Shown: positions 9,856-19,776 of the stretch, one piece after another | Numbering within the stretch: position 1 is the first letter of the stretch | Layout: each line of letters begins with the position of its first letter | Source: Neoarius graeffei | Lineage: Eukaryota; Chordata; Actinopteri; Siluriformes; Ariidae | NCBI RefSeq assembly: GCF_027579695.1 | Contig: NC_083582.1 | Coordinates: forward strand, 36,279,964 to 36,343,963 | Length of the DNA stretch: 64,000 bases | Direction of reading: 5' to 3' | The notes under the pieces: model-generated | Databases searched by the model: none | Seen by the model: the letters and a program-made list of their open reading frames with translations, nothing else | Told to the model about the DNA's origin: nothing | Position numbers and translations under genes: made by a program

Positions 9856-10566
9856 CGAATCCAATCTTATCCTACATTAGTGTAAGAGAGTGTTCGTTAT
9901 GATCAGAGTGCAATCAGGGATGCCTCCAGGTCTAGCTATAACAGCATCACTAAAAAGGAGAGCCATAAGGTAACGCAGGCATGAGGTCACTCTGGGATAT
10001 CAGTATCATGTCGCTCTGTCAATAAACCTGAATGCCTGACAAATAGGTTTTTAACCTACACTGACCTTGTCTCAGTTACACATCACAGACCACTATGAAC
10101 ATTTCATCATTTGTTAACTACATTACCTTCATAGAGTCTCAAGTACAACTCTTACAATTTGGGCACCACATTTGACTTGGCTGATTAACTTGACATTAAC
10201 TGGAAAAGGTGTGTCAATCTGAATTTTCCCATAAGCACTTTTCGAGGATCTTAATTAAGCTGGGTATTTAGGAGCACATAATATGCTGCATTGCAGAATA
10301 TGGAGTCAAAACAGCACTACAGGAAGCGCAGACTGTGCGAAATAGCTCTGTCATGATTACATAAGCAGCTCAGAACCTCCTGAGGCTGGTCAATACATCA
10401 GACGAGACTATAATGTTTCAGATGCTTCATAGTGTAGGAGGCTAAAATTAAGCAGTGCAACCTGTTTGATTTTTGCACAGCTAGTGCCGTTATTTTGAAA
10501 GGAGTCTACATGCCTGTCCATCATCTCTATGAACTTTTTAAAATTTAGATTTATAATGCTATCACT
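9856..10566. other. Non-coding stretch, nothing recognised
   Basis: No reading frame or repeat signature that I can support. Confidence 0.45.
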
Positions 10567-10936
10567 GGGCGGCACAGTGGTGTAGTGGTTAACACTGTCG
10601 CCTCACAGGAAGAAGGTCCGGGTTCGAGCCCCGTGGCCGGTGAGGGCCTTTCTGTGTGGAGTTTGCATGTTGTCCGCGTGGGTTTCCTCCGGGTGCTCCG
10701 GTTTCCCCCACAGTCCAAAGACATGCAGGTTAGGTTAACTGGTGACTCTAAATTGACCGTAGGTGTGAATGTGAGTGTGAATGGTTGTCTGTGTCTATGT
10801 GTCAGCCCTGCGATGATCTGGCGGCTTGTCCAGGGTGTACCCTGCCTTTCGCCTGTAGTCAGCTGGGATAGGCTCCAGCTTGCCTGCGACCCTGTAGAAG
10901 GATAAAGCGGCTAGAGATAATGAGATGAGATGAGAT
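10567..10936 (+). mobile_element. tRNA-derived SINE (type 1, GAGAT-tail subfamily)
   Basis: Full-length body with box A TGGTGTAGTGG and box B GGTTCGAGCCC, and a GAGAT tail. About a dozen bases present in other copies around the CCCGTGTCC segment are missing. No convincing target duplication is visible, suggesting an older insertion. Confidence 0.88.
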
Positions 10937-10964
10937 TACCGTTGATTGTTTTCCCTCTCCCTCG

Positions 10965-11655
10965 TTTCAGCCCAGCCAATCCATGAACCTCATGCTTGAT
11001 TGGATGCTGCATAAAAGTCACACAACAGGAACAACCAAGGGACTCTGTACAGGGAGCACTGGAATCCTAAGCATTCTGGTAGCAGTGGAGCGGTAATTTT
11101 TTTTTTTTCTCGTCGTCTGCTTGGGTTTGCCTCTTGTTCTTGCTGTTTTGGTTTTGCCATGTCTCCTGGCTATGGGTCCTTTTTCACTCGGGGAATTATT
11201 CCACCAGATACGTGGATTTCTGTGCTTCCTTGCCTTATTTTAAGGCTTCCTGATCTCCGGAGGTGATCTGTGTATGTATGTGGAATGTCTAGTTGGCCTA
11301 CCAGAGCAATTATTTAGTGCAGTGCGAGTAGGCATTAAGATTGACATTCCTTCCCTGTGTGGATATGTGTTTTGTTGTTTTAAATTGGTGGTTTGGTTTA
11401 TGTATTTATAGGCTAGTGGAGTGCCCACTGCCTTTTGTTGTGAACTTGAACCTCTATTTTACCTTTGAATGTAAATAAGTGTTCAACTTTATTCCATTTT
11501 TGAGTGTTTCTTACCCGGCCACAAGCTTAAACGGACTTAGTGTGCCTGTAATTTTAGTAGTTTACATTGCCCCTTCAGGGTTGGCGTAGTCGGTTACCTG
11601 TTATCCATTCTTCCTGTTTCAACTTGAAGGGGCCTACAATACTACTTGAATATAC
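10965..11655 (+). repeat. Possible solo LTR (unclassified)
   Basis: A unique-looking block with a TATA-like GCATAAAAG near 11010 and an AT-rich polyadenylation-like region near 11470-11490. It ends with TTGGCGTAGTCGG near 11581-11593, which resembles the start of an internal region or primer site of fish LTR elements. No second copy in the window allows a check, so the call is tentative. Confidence 0.3.
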
Positions 11656-12230
11656 AGTAATTAAAGTCAAATAAAGCTCATGGATCACAACATAGTAAAT
11701 AAAAATTGTAAAGTGGTAGCATGTTTATTTTAGGCCTGTGTAAAGCCTTAAGTATTTTTATAAAGCAATGCTGAACAACTGAATGCTTTTGTCAAATTAA
11801 TTTGTTGCATTACTGTCTTTACAAGAAATAATGAAGAGGCCGCACTTATTATGAACTATTATTCCTAATTCGCAACGAACAGCAAAATCATTCAGCAAAG
11901 TGTCTATTACCTTTTATATTTCTATTTTCACTGACATGACTTTCCTAATGAAGTAAACTTGTGCTAGGTATAAATTACTGCTTCATAGCAGTGTTTCAAA
12001 TACAACTGACAAATGTGCTTCTGAAATAATTGGGTTTGTGCTGGAATAACATTTCGTATGTTATATGAAGTGGAAAAGATGACCGGTAGAAGGTACTATG
12101 TAGAACATGTCTCAAAAGATCACAAATGTGCTATTGATGAAAGAAATGTAAGATAAGGATTAATAGTTACAGGTACAAGAGTGGGGAATAGTCTAGCGTG
12201 AATGATAACTGAGGCCTTCTCACATACAGG
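11656..12230. other. AT-rich non-coding stretch, nothing recognised
   Basis: No gene, RNA or repeat signature found. Confidence 0.45.
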
Positions 12231-12493
12231 ATGTCACCTAGTGTTGTAGTCCAGTCTTGAATCCCCAGTGTTCAAGTCTGAGTCAAGTCCAAGTCATTAA
12301 AAAAATTGAGTTGAGTCCAAGTCAAGTCCACTATTGATCCAAGTCCAACACTCCAACTGCACAATTTGATGGTGGCTGTTTTAGCGCCATTAACATTAGC
12401 TCGTTCCTGAACATACCGTATGAACAGGTGAATGTGCATTCTCTTTATCAGGGAGTGCAAAGTATTGTCAGAGATGGTTAGGAGATGGATGTA

Positions 12494-13003
12494 CACTAAC
12501 ATTCAAAAGTTTGGGGTCACTTTGAAATGTCCTTTTTGAAAGAAAAGCACTGTTCTTTTCAATGGTCACTTTAAACTAATCAGAAATACTCTATACATTG
12601 CTAATGTGGTAAATGACTATTCTAGCTGCAAATGTCTGGTTTTTGGTGCAATATCTCCATAGGTGTATAGAGGCCCATTTCCAGCAGCTATCACTCCAGT
12701 GTTCTAATGGTACAATGTGTTTGCTCATTGCCTCAGAAGGCTAATGGATGATTAGAAAACCCTTGTACAATCATGTTAGCACAGCTGAAAACAGTTGAGC
12801 TCTTTAGAGAAGCTATAAAACTGACCTTCCTTTGAGCAGATTGAGTTTCTGGAGCATCACATTTGTGGGGTCGATTAAATGCTCAAAATGGCCAGAAAAA
12901 TGTCTTGACTACTTTCTATTCATTTTACAACTTATGGTGAGAAGTGTGACTTTCCATGGAAAACACAATTGTCTGGGTAACCCCAAACTTTTGAACGGTA
13001 GTG
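12494..13003. mobile_element. Tc1/mariner-type MITE (510 bp)
   Basis: Inverted ends CACTAACATTCAAAAGTTTG and CAAACTTTTGAACGGTAGTG (right end as read) are flanked by TA at 12492-12493 and 13004-13005. There is no coding capacity. TA duplication and terminal pattern place it with Tc1/mariner non-autonomous elements. Confidence 0.75.
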
Positions 13004-13009
13004 TAAGTA

Positions 13010-13225
13010 CAGAAGGTGTATTTATTAATACAAGTGAAGACAGTAAACAATCCAGAACGGCAGGCAAAATCGTAAAACGGTGAAACAGGCAATAGGTCGA
13101 GCGAGGCACAAACAGGCTATCAAAGACAAGAAACAGGAAATCAGGAAACCAAACAAGGAAATAAGGCTCCATAATCTCAGCAATGCAACTCAATATTTCA
13201 AAGTGTTTTCAGTTTTTATATAGGT
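13010..13225 (-). repeat. LTR-like fragment, continued at 15891-15995
   Basis: Read on the minus strand, 15995-15891 followed by 13233-13010 forms one block beginning TGTCACACTTGGCGCG. It has CTATATAAA at the hAT junction and AATAAA near 13021, as in an LTR. The hAT element at 13234-15882 splits it. No partner LTR is present, so this is an inference from signals and from the rejoining of the two halves. Confidence 0.35.
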
Positions 13226-13999
13226 GTGCTGATCATACCTGTCAACTTTGAGGTTTGGAAAAAAAGGGATATTTCCCAGATTTTTAACTCAAAATAAGGG
13301 AAAATTTTGGAAAGTCATACCCTTCACCAAAAGTGGGTGTGTAGTTGAAGGGGGGGGGGGCAATTTTCTATCTAGTATTTGTGATTTTCCTGTACTCTGG
13401 TGCATGTTGGTGATAGCAAGACCCAAACTCAATATGCTTATGGTTTAGAGTGCATTTGTGAATAAACTATACATTTTTATTTGCTTTCAGTGGTACCAGT
13501 TATTTCCCAAATTAAGGGCTAAAATACGTATCTTATGTTAAAATAAGGTCATTATATAACCAGTCAATAAATTCAATTACATTGCAATTTATGGTTTTAC
13601 CATAGTCATGGCCTCAGAACACTAGATAGAGTAATATAAGATATTAAACCAAGAGTGATTTAAAATGGGTAAGTTTCAGATAGAAAATAAGACAATGAGT
13701 GGATAAAACAGTTAATACACCAATTAGTTTACACTAGGCTATTTATGAGGTCTAAAGGCCAATTTATGCTGACAACCCAGTCCTCGCAGATAGCGTCGCA
13801 GACACTGTCTGCATCACCGCCCCCCCGCTTCGCAGACGCTCTGCGTGCACCTCCCAAAAATTGTGACCACCGCAGAAGCCTCGCAGACAAGAGGGCTCTG
13901 ATTGGTCCACTCTACATTCTCTGTACACGCACTTCCGCTTCCCTACTTTCCCGGTTTGGTTTGTTTTCACGACCGGCATTTTTAAAAACACGAGCGAAG

Positions 14000-14062
14000 A
14001 TGGAGCAGCACGAAGAGTGGTTGATTGAGGAAGTACGTACATCTATACGACTCCAGTTCTAG
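14000..14062 (+). pseudogene. N-terminal fragment resembling a Harbinger Myb/MADF protein
   Basis: The 20-codon frame MEQHEEWLIEEVRTSIRLQF ends at a stop at 14060-14062. The first dozen residues resemble the start of MADF-domain proteins carried by PIF/Harbinger elements. It sits 240 bp inside the left end of such an element. It is too short to be functional and could be coincidence. Confidence 0.35.
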
Positions 14063-14249
14063 TCATTATAAAAAAAAAAAGTTCTAGTTATTATAAGTAA
14101 CCGGAGGATAAACACTCCACTAACCACACCCGCCAACTACTCCTAGTGACGTTGTGCCGGTGAATAACATCGCGCACGCCTATTGAGGTATTTCACCTGA
14201 CGTCACAGGGTCACGTGACGCCCCGGTGTCCACCATTTTGGACGGCAAG

Positions 14250-14543
14250 CTAGCTAATGTCAACAACAGTAGCTAGTATGTTACTGTAGCAATATTTACA
14301 TTCAGTCATTTGGATGACTGTTAAAACCTTTCAGTCTCAAGTTTTTCCTTTACTGTATTTACTAGTTTACTGAGCGAGCGCGCGATGGCTCCCGGCTCGG
14401 CCGCCGAGTGCGCTAGCTCAGTAAACTAGTAAATCCAGTAAAGGAAAAACTTGAGACTGAAAGGTTTTAACAGTCATCCAAATGACTGAACGTAAATATT
14501 GCTACAGTAACATACTAGCTACGATGTTGTTGACATTAGCTAG
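14250..14543. repeat. Large near-perfect palindrome (about 127-bp arms, 40-bp spacer)
   Basis: The left arm 14250-14375 and right arm 14416-14543 are reverse complements. By eye they differ at only two substitutions and one 2-base indel. The spacer 14376-14415 is very GC- and CpG-rich. The structure could form a long hairpin. It lies just inside the left end of the 14181-15197 element. Confidence 0.9.
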
Positions 14544-14730
14544 TGCTAACAGCTAGTTGCTAATACACTGCTACAACTACACCGCCCTAATAATACAGTT
14601 CTTGGTCATTGCCTGGTAACAGCAAATTTATAACGGGCCATGTCTCAACAGACTAAGAAGTTATTTCAATGCCATTTAATAACGTTTTGTTTATCCTGAG
14701 GACCGAAAGTAAATGAAAATGTGAACAAAC

Positions 14731-15197
14731 CTTAGCTGTAATCAGATGGCGACCACCGGCTCCAGGGACGACCCGCTGATGTAGGCATGTTACCCAGCCT
14801 GACACAAAATATTTGTAGGCATCCAAACTCGTATACGCTTTCAGATCAATACCTGTGTATGGCGATGGGTTTTTAACGACATAGGTATACAGATCATGTG
14901 GGCCGAAGTCAGGTAAAGACGAGGGCTTCGTGTACTTCCGTACGTCAGTGAACAATCCTGGTGGAAGCAGGTAAACGTCGTTCTCTAACCTGCTAACCTC
15001 AATTTTTGCAAATACCTCTCCCTCTGCTCGCTCTGTAAATGCCCTACGTCGCTGGATAGTGAAGGTGTTTTCTGCATCTCGCTCCTTTTTCTTTTGTTTT
15101 TCGTTTGTTGCCGTCCTCGCATTCAAACTGATTCGAGCCGTGCCGTCCAAAATGGCAGCATCACATGACTTGGTCACGTGAGTGAAATACCTCAATA
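14731..15197 (-). pseudogene. Exon-like fragment of a SWIM/YqaJ-type transposon-associated protein
   Basis: A minus-strand frame open from the element end at 15197 (and beyond, to ATG 15219) down to a possible splice donor GTTTGT at 14730-14725. It contains YLLPPGLFTDVRKYTKPSSL and IDLKAYTSLDAYKYFVSGWV followed by LITAK. As I recall, the pattern LKAY-SLEAYKYF-SG-V followed by a short strand ending in K/V and then a SWIM zinc finger occurs in a family of metazoan proteins that also carry a YqaJ-type nuclease. The SWIM and nuclease parts are absent here. No initiator methionine lies inside the element. Assignment rests on memory of the motif and needs a profile search. Confidence 0.4.
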
Positions 15198-15325
15198 CAC
15201 GTCTATACTCCCCGCTCAACGATAAATTACAACTGTCTGCGAAAAGCTATCTGCGAAAGCCTTGTTGCAAGAGCATACAGAGGCCTTTAGCCAGGACATA
15301 CTTAATGTAAACATGTGTAGCTTAC

Positions 15326-15637
15326 CTTTGATTATTTGGGAGGCTTTCGTTTTCCCCATGGAAAATTTCTTTGCGATGGAAGAGTCTGGGAACATTCCAG
15401 CCACGCACTTGTTGAAATCATCAAAGAAAGAGAGGCTAATGTTTTTCTTAGCTATTAGCATCGCCATCTTCACCTCAGACCTAATCAGTGTTGCCAGATA
15501 CTGCTGACGTTTTCCAGCCCAAATTATGTTCAAAACCCGCCAAAATGCACTTGAAACCACCCAACTTGGGCGGGAAACCTCCCAATCTGGTAACACTGGA
15601 CCTAATCACTTGCTCAGCCTCGCCTCCAGACGGAGTT
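15326..15637 (-). pseudogene. hAT transposase exon, split by a MITE
   Basis: On the minus strand, acceptor TTACAG (15643-15638) precedes an exon. With the MITE (15598-15486) and one TSD copy removed it reads AEQVIRSEVKMAMLIAKKN, then FFDDFNKCVAGMFPDSSIAK, and ends at donor GTAAGC (15325-15320). The segment with FPDS-IAK and a following GKTKAS resembles the region just upstream of the catalytic core in a group of vertebrate hAT transposases. The rest of the transposase is missing, displaced by the Harbinger element to the left. Confidence 0.6.
15486..15598. mobile_element. hAT-type MITE, 113 bp
   Basis: Inverted ends CAGTGTTGCCAGAT and ATCTGGTAACACTG with identical 8-bp duplications GACCTAAT at 15478-15485 and 15599-15606. 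There is no coding capacity. Its removal restores the hAT transposase reading frame. Confidence 0.85.
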
Positions 15638-16248
15638 CTGTAATTACTGATGCCTGAGAGGGCGGGGACGTGAATTCATGGCCCGACTTCCTGCTGTAAA
15701 CTCCTGTCAGAGGCGCGTCATGAATTCTGGACCCACCGACTTTTTTATATTGTGAAAATACGGGACTTTTATATAATGTCAAAATACGGGATATTTTCGG
15801 GAAAATAAAAAAACGGGAAGACAGCGGGAAATAAGTCAAAATAAGGGATTTCCCGGGAAAAACGGGAGGGTTGACAGGTATGGTGCTGATTGCACCTTAA
15901 TCTTATGCAGGTGCGAGTTGTTTATGGTGCATGCACGAAAATCCGCTTGTCATGCCCGAGAGTCTATCTGATGCACGCGCCAAGTGTGACACTCTTGCAT
16001 GAAATTAGTACAAAATTTATGTAGATATAAATACAGTGGTGCTTAAAAGTTTGTGAATCCTTTATAATTTTCTATATTTCTGCATAAATATGACCTAAAA
16101 CATCAGATTTTCACACAAGTCCTAAAAGTAGATAAAGAGAACCCAGTTAAACAAATGAGACAAATATTATACTTGGTCATTTATTTATTGAGGAAAATGA
16201 TCCAATATTACATATCTGTGAGTAGCAAAAGTATGTGAACCTTTGCTT

Positions 16249-17603
16249 TCAGTATCTTGTGTGACCCCCTTGTGCAGCAATAACTGCAACTAAACGTTTG
16301 CAGTAACTGTTGATCAGTCCTGCACACCGGCTTGGAGGAATTTTAGCCCATTCCTCCATACAGAACAGCTTCAACTCTGGGATGTTGGTGGGTTTCCTCA
16401 CATGAACTGCTCGCTTCAGGTCCTTCCACAACATTTCGATTGGATTAAGGTCAGGACTTTGACTTGGCCATTCCAAAACGTTAACTTTATTCTTCTTTAA
16501 CCATTTTTTGGTAGAACGACTTATGTGCTGGTGGTGTAGTGGTTAGCGCTGTCATCTCCTAGCAAGACGGTCTGGGTTCGAGCCCTGTAGCCGGCGAGGG
16601 CCTTTCTGTGTGGAGTTTGCATGTTGTCCGTGCGGGTTTCCTCCAGGTGCTCCGGTTTCCCCCAAAGACATGCAAGTTAAGTTAACTGGTGACTCTAAAT
16701 TGAGTGTGAATGGTTGTCTGTGTCAGCCCTGTGATGACCTGGCGACTTGTCCAGGGTGTACCCTGCCTTTTGCCCGTAGTCAGCTGGGATAGGCTCCAGC
16801 TTGCCTGCGACCCTGTAGAACAGGATAAACGGCTACAGATGATATGAGAACTTGTGTGCTTAGGGTCGTTGTCTTGCTGCATGACCCACCTTTTCTTGAG
16901 ATTCAGTTCATGGACAGATGTCCTGACATTTTCCTTTAGAATTTGCTGGTATAATTCAGAATTCATTGTTCCATCAATGATGGCAAGCTGTCCTGGCCCA
17001 GATGCAGCAAAACAGGCCCAAACCATGATACTACCACCACCATGTTTCACAGATGGAATAAGATTCTTATGCTGGAATGCAGTATTTTCCTTTCTCCAAA
17101 CATAACGCTTCTCATTTAAACCAAAAGGTTCTATTTTGGTCTCATCCATCCACAAAACATTTTTCCAATAGCCTTCTGGCTTGTCCATGTGATCTTTAGC
17201 AAACTGCAGACGAGCAGCAATGTTCTTTTTGGAGAGCAGTGGCTTTCTCCTTGCAACCCTACCATGCACACCATTGTTGTTCAGTGTTCTTCTGATGGTG
17301 GACTCATGAACATTAACATTAGCCAATGTGAGAGAGGCCTTCAGTTGCTTAGAAGTTACCCTGGGGTCCTTTGTGACCTCACCGACTATTACACGCCTTG
17401 CTCTTGGAGTGATCTTTGTTGGTCAACCACTCCTGGGGAGGGTAACAATGGTCTTGAATTTCCTCCATTTGTACACAATCTGTCTGACTGTGGATTGGTG
17501 GAGTCCAAACTCTTTAGAGATGGTTTTTGTAACCTTTTCCAGCCTGATGAGCATCAACAACGCTTTTTCTGAGGTCCTCAGAAATCTCCTTTGTTTGTAC
17601 CAT
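16249..17603 (-). pseudogene. Tc1 transposase (family I), broken
   Basis: The start is ATG 17603-17601 (MVQTKEISEDLRKSVVDAHQ) and the end is GGHTRY plus TGA at 16251-16249. This is a cut-and-paste transposase with N-terminal helix-turn-helix DNA binding and a DDE catalytic domain. The N-terminal frame (17738-17514) breaks after GKGYKN near 17530. The central frame resumes with MANVNVHESTIRRTLNNNG and holds DETKIEPFGLN (first D) and QQDNDPKHTS (second D). The SINE then interrupts before the third catalytic residue. The C-terminal part SQSPDLNPIEMLW, with the E, reappears at 16480-16249. All three catalytic residues survive, but the gene cannot be expressed intact. Confidence 0.88.
16529..16849 (+). 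mobile_element. tRNA-derived SINE (type 1) inserted in the Tc1 transposase
   Basis: Head TGGTGGTGTAGTGGTTAGC, box B GGTTCGAGCCC, body and a short tail GATAAACGGCTACAGATGATAT. Target duplications ACTTATGTGC (16519-16528) and ACTTGTGTGC (16850-16859) differ by one base. It postdates the Tc1. Confidence 0.88.
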
Positions 17604-18252
17604 GATACACTTCCACAAACATGTGTTGTGAAGATCAGACTTTGATAGACCCCTGTTCTTTAAATAAAACAGGGTGCCCACTGACACCTGATTGTCATCC
17701 CATTGATTGAAAACACCTGACTCTAATTTCACCTTCAAATTAACTGCTAATCTAGAGGTTCACATACTTTTGCCACTCACAGATATGTAATATCGGATCA
17801 TTTTCCTCAATAAATAAATGACCAAGTATAATATTTTTGTCTCATTTGTTTAACTGGGTTCTCTTTATCTATTTTTAGGACTTGTGTGAAAATCTGATGT
17901 TTTAGGTCATATTCATGCAGAAATATAGAAAATTCTAAAGGGTTCACAAACTTTCAAGCACCACTGTATCTTTTGCCAAATTATGGCATGTTACAAAAAA
18001 TCAAGAAAAAAAAAATCAGAGTCCTCATCTCCAATTTACAAGTCCGACTGCAGTTAATGCATTAGTCCAAGTCATCAGTGCTCAAGTCCAAGTCGAGTCA
18101 TGAGTCCTTAAAATTAGGGTACAAGTCGGACTCAAGTACTACAAGCCTGATGTAACCTAATGAACTTTGACACAAGCTTTACATAAATCCTCCTCGATTA
18201 CTACATAAGTATTTCTGTAATACTTATATTGCATTTTATATAGCTATTATAT

Positions 18253-18370
18253 TGCAGCACTGTTGAATTCTTAAAACTGATTGGTCAGAAGGTGTTGATG
18301 AATTTTCTATAGCAGCAGCTGTGACAGTTTTGATTGCAAAGTGTTTTAGGTTTATAGTCAAGTGTTCAAT
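18253..18370. repeat. MITE-like fragment
   Basis: The segment around CTGATTGGTCAGAAGGTGTTG and CTATAGCAGCAGCTGTGACAG resembles a short non-autonomous DNA repeat common in fish. The boundaries are not defined here. Confidence 0.3.
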
Positions 18371-18591
18371 CTAACATGTTACAATTGCCAGTAACAGCAA
18401 ATTCAGTGGCTTGTGTAGTGAACATATGAAATAATTTAAGACTAATAATAAACTAATAATTTTAAAAATGTTTGGCTGGGAGCCAAAGGAGCAAAATTGG
18501 CCATACTCTCAAGTCTTTCTCTTCTGTCAGCCACAGAGCCTGACCGGTGCATGCATATTGGTGAATTCATGTATGCTAAAGCGGGCATAGT

Positions 18592-18798
18592 GGGCGGCAT
18601 GGTGGTGCAGTGGTTAGTACTGCAACTTCATAGCGAGAAGGTTCCAGGTTTGAACTTCATGATTGATTAGGGGCCTTTCTGTATGGAGTTTGCATGTTCT
18701 CCCCGTGTCTGTGTGGGTTTCCCTCACCATCCAAAGACATGCAGTTAGGTTAACTGGCTACTCTAAATTGCCCATGTGTGTGAATGGTTGGGTGGGAA
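18592..18798 (+). mobile_element. Old, 3'-truncated type 1 SINE
   Basis: The head GGCGGCATGGTGGTGCAGTGG, a diverged box B region and the body to CTCTAAATTGCCC are recognisable. The last 150 bp and the tail are missing and divergence is high. Confidence 0.7.
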
Positions 18799-19405
18799 GA
18801 GCTCTATGTTCTTGACGTTCACCCTGGTTAGCTCTCTTGAGCTAGCTAACAAATCTGCAGTAAACAGTCAACTATGGCTGACATATGAGAAGGAGACAAC
18901 AGATAGTGCTTTCCTCTGAATGTGTTAAGCTGCCCTGTTATGCAGCATGAGCAGCAGTTCAAAAAAGTTGGCTCAGAGGAGGCACAATTGAACCCTTAAA
19001 ATAAGTGGATTAAAAATGTGCTGTTTTGTTAAGAAAGACAAATGTCTCATCAATTATATGGTGAACCTTTCTCTTAGAAGTTTATTTAACATTTAAGGAA
19101 GGAGTCTTTAGTGTCAGTACTTGGTAACAGTCAGAGATTAATCTGCTCCTTTATGCTTTCTGCCATGGGAGATTATTCAGGTCAGAGATTTTGATTTCTT
19201 GTTTCTTGCTAACATGAAAAGCCGGGCTTTTTTTTTTTTGTCTTATTTGAGAGAGAAAGGAAAAAAGAAACAGTCCTTCCCAGATCAGCCTAACTGTTAT
19301 AATATGGTGATACCGGGAGCTACCTTGTTGCTAGTATGTCTACAATGTTAAATGTAACTATAAATGATAAAGTATGCCTTGTATGGAATGAAAAAAAAAT
19401 AGTGC
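18799..19405. other. Non-coding stretch, nothing recognised
   Basis: No gene or repeat signature that I can support. Confidence 0.45.
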
Positions 19406-19416
19406 GGTATAAGGGG

Positions 19417-19765
19417 ACGACACAGTGGTGTAGTGGTTTGCACTGTCGCCTCACAGCAAGAAGGTCCTGGGTTCGAGCCCAGTGGCTGACAGGGGCCTTT
19501 CTGTGTGGAGTTTGCATGTTCTCCCCATGTCTGTGTGGGTTTCCTCCGGGTGCTCCGGTTTCCCCCAAAGACATGCAGGTTAGGCTAATTGGTGGCTCTA
19601 AATTGACTGTAGGTGTGAGTGTGAATTGTTTTGTCTCTGTGTCAGCCCTGCGACAACCTGGTGACTTGTCCAGGGTCTCACTCATAGTCAGCTGGAATAG
19701 GCTCCAGCTTGCCAGCAAACTTGCACAGGATAAGCGGTTACGGATAATGGATGGATGGATAACAT
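19417..19765 (+). mobile_element. tRNA-derived SINE (type 1, GGAT-tail subfamily)
   Basis: Box A TGGTGTAGTGG, box B GGTTCGAGCCC, diagnostic TTAGGCTAATTGGTGGCTC and a GGAT tail. Target duplications GGTATAAGGGG (19406-19416) and GGTATAAGAGG (19766-19776) differ by one base. The 170-codon frame across it is an artefact. Confidence 0.9.
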
Positions 19766-19776
19766 GGTATAAGAGG

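Larger units (their letters stand above)
14181..15197 (-). mobile_element. TIR element (fourth layer) of unassigned superfamily
   Basis: Inverted ends TATTGAGGTATTTCAC (14181) and its complement (ending 15197). The similarity continues inward about 60 bp to CCATTTTGGACGGC (14234-14247) and GCCGTCCAAAATGG (15138-15151). Direct repeats CACGCCTAT (14175-14183) and CACGTCTAT (15198-15206) suggest a 9-bp target duplication overlapping the left end; a 6-bp reading is also possible. It carries a 128-bp palindrome and, on the minus strand, an exon-like frame similar to SWIM/YqaJ-type proteins. Confidence 0.6.
13754..15288 (+). mobile_element. PIF/Harbinger-like element (third layer)
   Basis: Inverted ends AAAGGCCAATTTATGCTGACA (left; first 20 bases comparable) and, on the opposite strand, AAAGGCCTCTGTATGCTCTT (right). 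Both are followed by matching TCGCAGATAGC ... TCGCAGACA subterminal motifs (13790-13810 and 15228-15255). A short plus-strand frame from ATG 14000 (MEQHEEWLIEEV) resembles the start of the Myb/MADF-type protein of Harbinger elements. The flanking three bases are TAA and TTA, so the expected TWA duplication is not perfect. The interior is displaced by the 14181-15197 element. Confidence 0.6.
13234..15882 (-). mobile_element. hAT transposon (second layer) with perfect TIRs and 8-bp TSD
   Basis: Perfect 13-bp inverted ends CATACCTGTCAAC (13234-13246) and its complement (15870-15882) are flanked by identical 8-bp duplications GTGCTGAT (13226-13233 and 15883-15890). This is diagnostic of hAT. Subterminal sequence rich in CGGGAAA-type motifs is shared at both ends. 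On the minus strand it keeps one exon of its transposase (15637-15326), itself split by a MITE. A Harbinger element (13754-15288) occupies most of the interior. Confidence 0.85.
16034..17966 (-). mobile_element. Tc1-like transposon (family I), disrupted by a SINE
   Basis: Ends CAGTGGTGCTTAAAAGTTTG and, on the other strand, CAGTGGTGCTTGAAAGTTTG are flanked by TA (16032-16033, 17967-17968). The terminal inverted repeats are about 200 bp. A second copy of the same family lies on the plus strand at 40911-42521. The transposase gene on the minus strand is interrupted by the SINE at 16529-16849. Confidence 0.9.
12239..18149. mobile_element. Outer hAT-type element hosting a nest of younger transposons
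   Basis: The two ends are the inverted TAGTGTTGTAGT (12239) and ACTACAAGCCTG (ending 18149). Each is followed inward by short-period AGTCCAAGTC-type repeats (12255-12350 and 18040-18140). Flanking 8-bp direct repeats ATGTCACC (12231-12238) and ATGTAACC (18150-18157) differ at one base, as expected for an old hAT-type insertion. Almost everything between the ends is younger inserted elements, listed separately. No transposase of its own was identified. Confidence 0.65.

Noticed and set aside
14653-15219. Treating the whole 188-codon frame as a standalone gene starting at MSGEYRR
   Set aside because: Its ATG lies outside the TIR element in the surrounding Harbinger sequence, and the last 26 residues lie beyond a probable splice donor; only 14731-15197 looks like real coding ancestry.
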